DNA of 64,000 bases, taken from Atrina japonica. Lineage: Eukaryota > Mollusca > Bivalvia > Pterioida > Pinnidae. Location of the stretch: NCBI GenBank assembly GCA_030159075.1, contig BROG01000508.1, forward strand, positions 221,001-285,000, read 5' to 3'. This document shows, in pieces, positions 54,286 to 64,000 of the stretch (within the stretch, counting starts at the first letter, position 1; every line of letters begins with the position of its first letter). A model generated the notes under the pieces. That model saw nothing but the letters and a program-made list of their open reading frames with translations. It made no database searches and was not told the DNA's origin. Both the position numbers and the translations under genes were made by a program.

Positions 54286-54313
54286 ATAATAAAAATAATA
54301 CCAAAGTTATAAT

Positions 54314-54357
54314 GCTCAAGACGATCGTTTCTGTCAATTACACTTCATCAGTTGAGC
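54314..54357 (-). ncRNA. Hammerhead ribozyme, intact core (dimer, downstream)
   Basis: On the - strand: GCTCAA (54,357-54,352), CTGATGA (54,351-54,345), stem II with one change (AGTGTAATTGACA), GAAA, CGATCG, T, C, then TTGAGC (54,319-54,314). Predicted cut between 54,320 and 54,319. The stem II change weakens a pair. Confidence 0.88.
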
Positions 54358-54673
54358 TCCAATTTAAAATATGTATTTATATATTTTCTAAAGAAAAAGT
54401 GGCATCATACAAGGCCAAATGATAAATCTAAAAGTATAGCCGAAATCCATCTAAGAGTAACCATTGTAAAAAGTTGACTATCTTAGCTTTAGAAAACTTT
54501 GGTATTTAAATGGTGTTATCAGTGCAAAATATTACTTTAGTATAAGATTATCAGCTGGTACCGAAATACCAGGTACTAGGTTTATGTATACCCTCGGGGA
54601 CTCAAACGGTCCACCAGCAGTGGCAACGACCTAGTGGTTATAAATATTATAAACATAATACCAAAGTTATAAT

Positions 54674-54717
54674 GCTCAAGACGATCGTTTCTGTCAATTA
54701 GACTTCATCAGTTGAGC
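54674..54717 (-). ncRNA. Hammerhead ribozyme, intact core (dimer, upstream)
   Basis: Identical to the ribozyme at 1,732-1,775 across all 44 positions, on the - strand. Predicted cut between 54,680 and 54,679. Confidence 0.9.
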
Positions 54718-54774
54718 TCCAATTTAAAATGTATATATATTTTCTAAAGAGAAAGTGGTTTCATACGAAAGTAT

Positions 54775-55195
54775 TGAATATAAAGGGGATCATTTAATTT
54801 TGGTTAATAATATAGAAAAACTTAGTGTTGAAAAATTGCAATTTTATCAAGCAAACTTTGCCTCAGATGAAATTATTTGAGACGGCACCGTTCAAATTTT
54901 GTATTTACAATCCTCCCCCACAAAAAAAAAAAGAAAAGAAAAACGGGGAGAATATATATTATACATATAAAATAATATATGAAGATATTATATATATAAC
55001 TTGTAATGAAACTTGCACTTTAATTTTATAAAATTTAAATAATAATGCAGGGCAATTTGGAAGTTGACATATTCACTATATCCGACGGGAATTTTAAAGT
55101 TAGTAAAACCTGGTAGACAAAAATTAAAATACAGAATAAAAAACAAGAAAATATATATAAAATTGACAAACTAAAAAAATTTACGGAAAAAACAG
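54775..55195. other. Intergenic, no gene seen
   Basis: AT-rich with an A-rich patch near 54,920. Confidence 0.5.
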
Positions 55196-55197
55196 TG

Positions 55198-55350
55198 AAC
55201 ACACTCAATATTCACAAATATGTATTGTCGGCCCTTTGGTCTTTATCAAGTGAAGGACAACAATGTCTATATTAGTTACATAGTAACAAGGCTGCACAAT
55301 AAACAGCTTCATTGGAAATCAATGAATATTTGTGAATATTGGGTGTGTTT
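55198..55350. repeat. Fold-back element, shorter copy of 2,081-2,324
   Basis: ACACTCAATATTCACAAATA and ATATTTGTGAATATTGGGTGTG are inverted. TTTATCAAGTGAAGGAC and ATTAGTTACATAG are shared with the element at 2,081, and the right flank GAGGACATTGAATTT is shared too. Confidence 0.8.
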
Positions 55351-55434
55351 ACTGTATTTTCGCATAACGATACTTCCCTTTTGAGGACATTGAATTTATT
55401 TAAAACATAAACTATAACAACAACGACAACAACA

Positions 55435-55471
55435 ACAATAATAATAAGAATAATAATAATAATAATAATAA

Positions 55472-55502
<31 letters not shown>

Positions 55503-55560
55503 AAGATGACGATGATGATGATGATGATAATGATGATGATGATGATGATGATGATTGATA
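55435..55560. repeat. AAT / AAG / GAT trinucleotide repeats
   Basis: Consecutive trinucleotide runs. Confidence 0.95.
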
Positions 55561-55777
55561 ATGATGATAATGATAACGATGATAATGAAGACGCTTAAGA
55601 AAAAGAAGATAAAGAATTATCGCTATTACAAGGTCAAATTCTGGTGGTATGTTATATTCTATGCCATTTTCACTAATATGATATGTACATCAAACGTACA
55701 TCTGTTGTGAGTGGCTTAGAATCAGGATTATCTCACAATAATATTTATTTAATAGTGACTGAAACACTCTCACACAC

Positions 55778-55893
<116 letters not shown>

Positions 55894-56149
55894 ACTACAT
55901 TATAAAACTCGGTTATGCTGCACAAACTAAATTATTCTACACTGAAAATTCAAAATATCTAAATAATGTTATACTAGTAATATTATCAACAATTAAAAAT
56001 TAAATGCTTCCTAAAGCGTTCCCTGACTCGACAATACAAAGTCAATACTACAAAGGCACTTTTTCAGAGACGATCGTGGGATGGGTAATTGTTTTCCCTC
56101 TAACCCATGACTTTGGTAGGATTTTGAACTTTTGAACTTGAATGCTGTT

Positions 56150-56290
56150 TTACTACACACTCAACGTTTTTTTCCAGTCATGTGTATGTGGTGGTCAGTG
56201 TTTAGTGATGGAGTAGAAAACCCGGTAACAATGTATCCGGGAAGAGATCACCGGCCCTCCGGTAAACTTTTTCACAAAATCAGCTGAGGT
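56150..56290 (-). mobile_element. SINE family B copy, 5'-truncated
   Basis: In reverse: AGCTGATTTTGTGAAAAAG, CTCTTCCCGGATACATTGT and CTGACCACCACATACA; the tRNA-like head is missing. Confidence 0.82.
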
Positions 56291-56299
56291 GTCAGTGGG

Positions 56300-57565
56300 A
56301 TTAAGACCCCGTGCTGACTAAAGGTGACATATTTCATGGCCCCGGAGGCCCCTTTTGAACATATCCACATCAAATGAAATATTTCACTGACCACGAAAAC
56401 TTTATTATTCGACAAGTTTTCATACAAGTTGTATGTAAAAATTGAACAAAATAATTATGTCAAAGAACGCCTCTGTTATTTATTATTGCTTTAGATATAA
56501 AATAACCCCATCAACATAGACATGAATGCACAAATAATTCTAATCGCGCAATTTGAATTTGTTTCATAACTATGGGAACAGTGAGATGTAGTTTATGCCG
56601 ATGTCAGAGACAACAGCGATGATTGAAAATATTTGACAATGCCGCCAACTTGTATATTTATGACCATTTTTGTCAGTAAAATTTTGGCCATTTAAGTTTA
56701 TATCAACTGGATATAACTGGTAAAAGGCTATAAATCATCTTGACTTCTCGGAGCAGATATCAATAAACTATTCTGTTATCCCGTTAAGTAGATAGTAAAC
56801 CAAGGATGGATTTACCAGACGTAATTTGAAAATGCAATACAAAGAATATAAAGTAGTAAATTAAAAAAAAATCTTGTTTTTCCGGCCGTCGAACGTGTAT
56901 AAATTTTATACGGTATAAATTTATGGCATTTAAATACGGTGGACAAATTGGCTAAAATTAAACAATGGCCAAAATATCTCAATTTATTGTAATTTAAGTA
57001 CATGCATTAATTTAATAAAAAACAATGTATAATTAAACAAAACTATTAAATGATATAAACATATCAATACTTCAAACAAAATACACTCTCTCCAGCGATA
57101 CACATGTATATGTTATCAAATCTTGCCTTATATGATTTAAAGAAATATCACGTTTAAGAAAGCGCATTTCAACTAAATGGAAGAGTTTCGACTCACAAAA
57201 CAATTAGAAAGAACGGTGACTTAATCATATCTGGACTGCGTTTGTCATAGAATATAGACATTGCGAGTTCTTTCTGTAATTGAATGTCAAAATGGAATGT
57301 TGTTCCATACACCTCGTCTGACAGATAGAACCCAACAACACACTGCCGATAGTCATTATGAAGCGTCTGAATCCCTCACTGTCAGAACTACATCCTAGTA
57401 GAACTCGGAATATATCATATTTTTATTATTACGCACCGAAAGGTCAGTCATTTCCGAAACGGTGCACAGTTTGCAGCCATAAAATACAAGTTGACACTAT
57501 TTTTTTTTATTTTGTGAACTGTGTATATGTCTGTATATATCCGTGCCGTTATGCATTTCAGTATA
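56300..57565. other. Intergenic, no gene seen
   Basis: No supported coding region. Confidence 0.45.
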
Positions 57566-57568
57566 TAC

Positions 57569-57570
57569 AC

Positions 57571-57634
<64 letters not shown>

Positions 57635-57745
57635 AAAGTATAAATAAATATATACGTCGGATAGAGTGGGGGGGGGGATAAGATAGATAGATAGATAGAT
57701 AATAAATAAATAGATAGATAGATAGATAGATAATAAATAAATAAA
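57569..57745. repeat. TA and GATA/AATA microsatellites
   Basis: TA run to 57,632, then a short G run near 57,668 and GATA/AATA units. Confidence 0.95.
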
Positions 57746-59010
57746 TCAATAAATAAATATAAATTAAATCAGTAAATAAATAGATATCATATACATCTAC
57801 TTTCAATATTACAGAAACAGTTACTGAATTACTGAATGAATTTTTTGTATGTTTCGAAATATAAAAATACATGTAATACAGATACAATTGTACATGAATT
57901 TTTATGTACTTTGTGTATAAACTACACATCTGCAACTGTCAGAAAATATGTGGAAAACAGCACAAATAGGAAAATATAAAAATGAAATTATTTCTCATGC
58001 TTAAAGTCGGCTGTATTCAAGTATAATATACGCCGTCATTTTGTTCTTAATTTACATTCACACTGTCGGAAAACGATACATGAAGTCGTAAAATTTACGT
58101 ATTGACAAATAGAACCTGAAGATGACGACGGAATATTTTTGTATCTGCTGACGGGCCGAAATATATTACTTCAATCTTCTACATATCTAATGTCTTCACC
58201 ACGACCACAAACGAAGGAAGCACAGATGTTTTCAATTGTCAAATCCGTAATCGTCAGGACAGATTAATTGTCTTCTAAAATAAAATCTGACACGATACTT
58301 CAGAGTCACGCAAACTATTTGATCAGGCGATTATTTCATTTAGTTTCCCGTACCTACGACCTGAAATCTGTAGATGATTTAGAACTTTTTATGTCGTCAT
58401 ATAAAAATTGGATTCATATTTCTGAAATAAATTTCTTTGCGTGAAATATTTCGTCATTTATAGAAAAATGTTTTTCTCTCAGCCCAAATGATTTAATGGT
58501 GATTTTATGGACAACATTTGGGTTGAATAATAATTAACAAAATTTTATATTTTACTGACGGAGTAATTTATCGAAGCACATTTTTCTTACACTTCCATAT
58601 GTGTCATTAAGGTAATTTAATAAAATGATATGATAATTTTTATTATTATTTGAATATTCAAAATTAAATTTTTGTCTCTAATGTTACCTGAAAATTAATC
58701 GAAAATGAACACAAAACAGGTAAAACAAAAACAAAAAAACAAACGAAACAATCAACAGTAATAACAAGATATAAGTAATTAGATTATATGATTTTATAAA
58801 ACGTATTCCAGAAAAGCATATGATTGAGAATGACACAGCTCATGTTCTCGTTCTTTTCACAGAAAAAATGTTCCTACATCTACATTTTCATGTGACAATA
58901 TGTACAGAATCTAGGGGATATTAAAATTTCCCTTCTCTTTTAATGCAACAAAATATTGATTGTTTTTTTTATTTTGATTGTTTAGCGCCACAATCAACAA
59001 TTTGTAGATG
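57746..59010. other. Intergenic, no gene seen
   Basis: 58,117-58,165 has ACCTGAAGATGACGACGGAA and CGGGCCGAAATAT, a pattern often seen near the ends of retroelement ORFs. No intact frame. Confidence 0.4.
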
Positions 59011-59014
59011 CATC

Positions 59015-59095
59015 CTGTCTGCCATTTTTTAATGGTGGAGGAGAGAACCCCGTTACCCCGGAAGAGACCATCGACCTTCCACAAGTAACAAAACG
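59015..59095 (-). mobile_element. SINE family B fragment
   Basis: In reverse: GGTCTCTTCCGGGGTAACGG, GGTTCTCTCCTCCACCATT. Confidence 0.7.
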
Positions 59096-59576
59096 TATGC
59101 GTGTTTATTATTACTTGCTATAATTAAAGATTGTAATTAAAAATTTTATTTTCTGAAATATAATAATGTAATACGTTCATGTGAGTGATAATACGTTTTA
59201 GACATTAAAGCTGACAATTCAATATATTACATTTTAACAACTGATATCAAATTTTCAACTAGATATAAGTAAATGTCTTTCCTTGTTTTAATTGCATCGT
59301 CCTTTGTCTTTGGATTTTTATTAAATTTTAATTATTTTATATACATAATTATTACATCGTACCATGAATGTTTGTTTGTTATTATTTGTCAATATGTTCT
59401 GCTACTATCACGTCAAAAATTTCAATTTTCCATTACACATCAAAACTCATTTAATGTCACTGATTATAACAAATTTATTTACATGAGAATTCCAATTTAT
59501 ATTAATGATACTCAATGATCTTAAAAAAAATATATATATTTTTCCTTTTTCACTAATCTGATTAATATAGAATAAA

Positions 59577-59580
<4 letters not shown>
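59096..59580. other. Intergenic, no gene seen
   Basis: An 81-codon hydrophobic frame at 59,273-59,518 looks like AT-rich chance coding. Confidence 0.45.
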
Positions 59581-59612
<32 letters not shown>

Positions 59613-59619
59613 AATAAAT

Positions 59620-59895
59620 ACTTATACAGGCATAAAAATACTTAAACTCCTATATATTTTGTGAAAATTGCTTGAGAAACCCAGGTTTGGCACTTTTTCA
59701 ATTGCAATTTTTAATTCTATTTTACTATTTGTATATGAATACCACACTGGACCTGACCTAATTATCACAACATATATAGGAATATAAGATTTTGTATGCC
59801 TGTGTATAGCTCTTATTTGTTATTGTACATCAAGTACAAGGAAAAGGTAGAAAAAAAAATCGAAAATCGAAAACATAGTTAATGTCCCTTTAATG
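59620..59895. mobile_element. MITE relative of 35,080-35,462, left end lost
   Basis: CAGGCATAAAAATACTTAAA and TATAAGATTTTGTATGCCTG are inverted. TTGCTTGAGAAACCCAGGTT is identical to 35,229-35,248. The right end AGTTAATGTCCCTTTAA matches the terminal repeat. Confidence 0.8.
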
Positions 59896-60130
59896 ATGAA
59901 GACTTTTGCTACATCTACTCGTCTAGAAGATTATGATCCTAGCTTTTCCTTAATTTTGTTGTTATTTGCAGTATAGATACATGGACATTGCTGGTTATAT
60001 CCTAGGTATATTGTAACCGAATTTGCTTCAAAAATTCAAAATACCAACTCCATACAAACAAAATATCGTTGATTTTGGTGTAATTCACAAGTACAAATTC
60101 AAACAAATTAACACTAACCTTTCCAAACCA

Positions 60131-60365
60131 GTTGAGGCCTCTGTGTCCGACTGGTTAGAGCATCGTGCTTTGAACATCTGGTCAGTACAGATTCGAGTCC
60201 AGCTGGAACCTAAGCCGAACTTTGGGAGAAAATTTGTCAGTTTACTTGCGGATGACCGGTGGTCTCTTACTAGGTACACTGCATCCGGGTTCTCTACTCC
60301 ACAATTAATAGCTGACCACCACCATGTTACTGTCAAATTGTTGAGTGCGGTGTAAAACACTATTC
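60131..60365 (+). mobile_element. SINE family B, near full length
   Basis: Head: GAGGCCTCTGTGTCCGACTG, box A-like GGTTAGAGCATCG, box B-like GATTCGAGTCC. Body: AAAATTTGTCAGTTTACTTG, GACCACCACCATGTTACTGT and the end GAGTGCGGTGTAAAACACTA. Confidence 0.9.
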
Positions 60366-60399
60366 AATTTCAAATTTCAAACCAAAACAATTCGCAATT

Positions 60400-60955
60400 T
60401 CACACCAAAGTGACTTTACATAGCTGTAATGATTAGTAATTAAAGTGACTTTACATAACTGTAATAATTAGTAATTAGAGTGACTTTACATAACTGTAAT
60501 AATTAGTAATTAGAGTGACTTTACATAACTGTAATAATTAGTAACTAGAGTGATTTTACATAACTGTAATAATTAGTAATTAAAGTGACTTTACATAGCA
60601 TACTTGTAATAATTAGTAATTAGAGTGACTTTACATAACTGTAGTAATTAGTAATTAGAGTGTCTTTACATAACTGAAATGATTAGTAATTAGAGTGACT
60701 TTACATAACTGTAATAGTAATTAAAGTGACTTTACATAGCATACTTGTAATTATTAGTAATTAGAGTGATTTTAAATAGCTGTAATAATTAGTAATTAAA
60801 GTGACTTTACATAGCTGTAATAATTACTTATTAGAGTGACTTTATATAACTGTAGTAATTAGTAAATTAGGTTGACTTAAGATAATTGTACTAATTGGTA
60901 ATTAGAGTGACGTTACATAACTGTAATATTTAGTAATTAGAGTGACTTTAAATAT
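60400..60955. repeat. 35-bp satellite, array 1
   Basis: Unit GTGACTTTACATAACTGTAA followed by TAATTAGTAATTAGA, about 15 copies, with some carrying an extra CATACTT. Confidence 0.95.
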
Positions 60956-61060
60956 TCGACTCGCAACCCTATACATTATCTCTTTTTCACCCTCCTACGT
61001 CTTATCGTCGTCAGATTTTCTTTCAAAACGTATTGAATCATATTTCAAAGCGAATCAAAT
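60956..61060 (+). repeat. Array-flanking duplicate, copy 1
   Basis: ATTCGACTCGCA, ATCTCTTTTTCACC, CTACGTCTTATC and GAATCATATTT are shared with 62,965-63,060, which also follows a 35-bp array. Confidence 0.85.
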
Positions 61061-61498
61061 TTGCAATTTGACTCCTCAATACCCCAATGAAATTATCTAT
61101 TTGGAAATTCATAATTTAACCAATCAATGAACACTACAATGTGATATAAAGCGTAAAAGTTGTTGGAACACCAAGTATATTAAAGTTTAAAGTTATAATA
61201 TATTGTAGATTTAATGTTAGCTGAAACCTATCCAAAAAGTATATACTTTAATTCATAAATAAATATCTAGTATTTAAGTTTGAATTGAGTTGACATGATA
61301 AGCAGCTAGGAAGTTTGAAATATATGTGTATTGCCAGAAACAATGGGAACTACGATAGATAAGATCATAGCTTGCTAAGTATGTGTGAGAACTTGATCGA
61401 AAACTTTTATCGCAGCAGATGTGGAATGCAGAAAAATGTTGTTAATGCTCAAGATGAATAAAAGAATAATTGTATTATTGATAATTGTTAGTGACATC
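61061..61498. other. Intergenic, no gene seen
   Basis: Nothing recognisable. Confidence 0.5.
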
Positions 61499-61621
<123 letters not shown>

Positions 61622-61985
61622 AACCATGTGTGTGCATGCATTTGTCTGTCTGTCTTTTTACGGGTAATATGGTTTTCGCTATTGTAGGGTATATATACAG
61701 TCCAAATCCCCTCTACATAATAATGTATTAGCTGAATTATCTGATATGCTTGATCGATTTATATATTATATATTATCTGAAACTATAGAAAAAAACTATT
61801 CCTCTATATGTTCTAAGCTTGTGAAAATTGTCTGAATTGTTTGAATTCAAAAGCAAGTACTGAAGATATTAAATGGTTAGTTATGTTTAAAAACGGACTA
61901 AAGGTTTGCCATACAAACAATAGTTATGTTGTTTTAACACAGACACGTATTTTTAGACCAATACAGTCACTTGATTACCTGATTT
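61622..61985. other. Intergenic, no gene seen
   Basis: Nothing recognisable. Confidence 0.5.
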
Positions 61986-62690
61986 AACATAATTGTAAAA
62001 ATAGGAAATTTACATAATTGTAATAATCAGTAATTAGAATAACTTGACATAATTGTAATAATCAGTAATTAGAGTAACTTTACATAATTGTAATAATCAG
62101 TAATTAGAGTAACTTTACATAATTGTAATAATAAGTAATTAGAGTAACTTTACATAATTGTAATGTAAATATAGATCTGGGTGACTTGAGATAACTATAA
62201 TATTTAGTAATTAGAGTGACTTTACATAACTGTAGTAATTAGTAATAAGAGTGACTTTACATTACTGTAATAATTAGTAATTAGAGTGACTTTACATAAC
62301 TGTAATAGTTAGTAATTACAGTGACTATACATATATGTAGTAATTAGTAATTAGAGTGACTTTACACAACTGTAGTAATTAGTAATTAGAGTGACTTTAC
62401 ATAACTGTAATAATTAGTAATTAGAGTGACTTTACACAACTGTAATAGTTAGTAATTAGAGTGACTTTACAAAACTGTAGTAATTAGAGTGACTTTACAT
62501 AACTGTAATAATTAGTAATTAGAGTGACTTTACATAACTGTAATAATTAGTAATTAGAGTGACTTTACACAACTGTAGTAATTAGAGTGACTTTACATAA
62601 CTGTAATAATTAGAGTGACTTTACATAACTGTAATAATTAGTAATTAGAGTGACTTTAGATCATTGTAATGTAAATAAAAATCTGGGTGT
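61986..62690. repeat. 35-bp satellite, array 2
   Basis: About 20 units. The first four carry the variant GTAACTTTACATAATTGTAA; later units match array 1. A variant with ATGTAAATA and TCTGGGTG occurs at 62,160 and again at 62,668, about 505 bp apart. Confidence 0.95.
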
Positions 62691-62964
62691 TTTTACATCG
62701 CTATAATCATAAGAAATTAGAGATGATGCACGTTATTGTAAGAACAAAGAATTAAAGTGACTTTACAAAATTGTGAAAGAAATGTTAACTGTGTGATAGA
62801 AAAATAAATAATATATAAGTCACTCTAATTAAATGAAAGTTGCTTTATTTGAGGTAAGTATGACAGACACGGCCAACTGTCCTCGTAACCATTATAATAT
62901 GGTTATTTCGAAACTTCTATTTTTTTAAAGAAAATTCATTCCCCCCTCAATTTAAATACAGCTG

Positions 62965-63060
62965 GGTTCGACTCGCAGCTCTATCCATCATCTCTTTTTC
63001 ACCGTGCTACGTCTTATCACCGCCAGATATTTTTTTCAAAATGAATGAATCATATTTTTC
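62965..63060 (+). repeat. Array-flanking duplicate, copy 2
   Basis: Counterpart of 60,956-61,060 in the same orientation. Confidence 0.85.
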
Positions 63061-63450
63061 TGTTGGTAGAAAAATATTATTATGTAAAATCATAATTATA
63101 ATCTATAATATTAGCGGAAAGGGCATGTTCATTTAGCTATTACTTAATTAACGATCGATTAAATTATTCTGTTTTTGTAGTTCTTTTTAAAGAGTCAAAA
63201 GAGTTTTCGCTGTGACTTTTTCGGAAGCAGTCACAATTTTTACACAGATTTTACAATTACTGTTTATGTTTCGATACGGTCCCAAAAGTTATGCAGTTAC
63301 AGTAGCTTTTACGGAGACAGTAACAAAGTTGAGCTGTTGTACCTGTAGATTTTTGAGTAATATTTGTAGTTCTGTAATTGTTCCCGAAAATTGAAAATCA
63401 GTTCATATATCCTGTGCAATTGTCAGTTGTATCAGCAGTTAAAATAAAGC
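63061..63450. other. Intergenic, no gene seen
   Basis: Nothing recognisable. Confidence 0.5.
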
Positions 63451-63451
<1 letters not shown>

Positions 63452-63503
<52 letters not shown>

Positions 63504-63516
63504 AAATAGCAACAGC

Positions 63517-63613
<97 letters not shown>

Positions 63614-63630
63614 ACAGCAGCGGCAGAAGC

Positions 63631-63689
<59 letters not shown>

Positions 63690-63717
63690 AAGTAGCAGCA
63701 GCAGCAGCAGCAACAGC

Positions 63718-63815
<98 letters not shown>

Positions 63816-63845
63816 CAGCAGCAGCAGCGACAGAAGCAGTAGTAA

Positions 63846-63917
<72 letters not shown>

Positions 63918-63921
63918 TAGC

Positions 63922-63962
<41 letters not shown>

Positions 63963-63969
63963 CAGCAGC

Positions 63970-64000
<31 letters not shown>
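63452..64000. repeat. AGT trinucleotide array running off the window
   Basis: About 550 bp of AGT with AGC blocks spaced through it. The reverse frame is a poly-Leu run. The array continues beyond the last base. Confidence 0.98.

Larger units (their letters stand above)
54286..54772 (-). mobile_element. Retrozyme-like tandem dimer, period 360 bp
   Basis: The sequence CCAAAGTTATAATGCTCAAG and the following 44-bp ribozyme start at 54,301 and again at 54,661, exactly 360 bp apart, both on the - strand. Between them lies one full non-coding monomer that also matches the region upstream of the ribozyme at 1,732. The second copy loses similarity after about 54,770. A self-cleaving ribozyme in each repeat would release a 360-nt RNA, as in retrozymes and Penelope pLTR pairs. 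No RT is present here. Confidence 0.8.

Noticed and set aside
63432..63713. 93-residue poly-leucine frame
   Set aside because: Direct product of the AGT/AGC trinucleotide array.

Overview
This is a strongly AT-rich animal nuclear genome window. It has GT-AG introns, long microsatellites, tRNA-derived SINEs, retroelement fragments and minisatellites. The SINE core, whose 3' tail is a TTTG-rich run joined to an AACGTCCCACTC motif, together with the repeated GGGGAGATAAC motif, is familiar to me from bivalve molluscs. A bivalve is therefore my best guess, from memory rather than from a search.

The window holds one complete protein-coding gene, on the + strand from 10,311 to 26,839: a full-length ABCC/MRP-type ABC transporter. 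I could assemble 29 coding exons. Every intron is GT-AG and all phases match. The coding sum is 4,641 nt, which gives 1,546 residues plus a stop. The layout is TMD0-L0-TMD1-NBD1-linker-TMD2-NBD2, and all ATP-site motifs are present. Two substrate-pocket positions known from human MRP1 differ. A short tandem repeat duplicates the donor of exon 11.

Left of the gene (1-10,285) there are no recognisable genes. This part holds SINE copies, a hammerhead-ribozyme-bearing element (ribozyme at 1,732-1,775), palindromic fold-back elements and microsatellites. Right of the gene (26,840-41,000) lies a dense repeat zone: a fourfold repeated unit carrying AATAAA, a decayed duplicate of the ABCC gene's own 5' end cut by an LTR-like repeat, a broken BTB/KCTD-like pseudogene between two LTR-like repeats, a Tc1-like transposase relic, a minisatellite split by a reverse-transcriptase fragment, SINEs and MITEs. 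From 41 to 64 kb I see no gene. The main features there are a 38-bp satellite (about 2 kb, with a 7-unit higher-order repeat), an inverted pair of about 440-bp repeats, a head-to-tail pair of hammerhead ribozymes spaced exactly 360 bp apart (54,314-54,717), two 35-bp satellite arrays followed by the same flank, and an AGT trinucleotide array running off the end.

The most striking signal is the family of self-cleaving hammerhead ribozymes: three with an intact core and one with a core mutation. The 360-bp tandem dimer has the layout expected of a retrozyme or Penelope-linked circular-RNA element.
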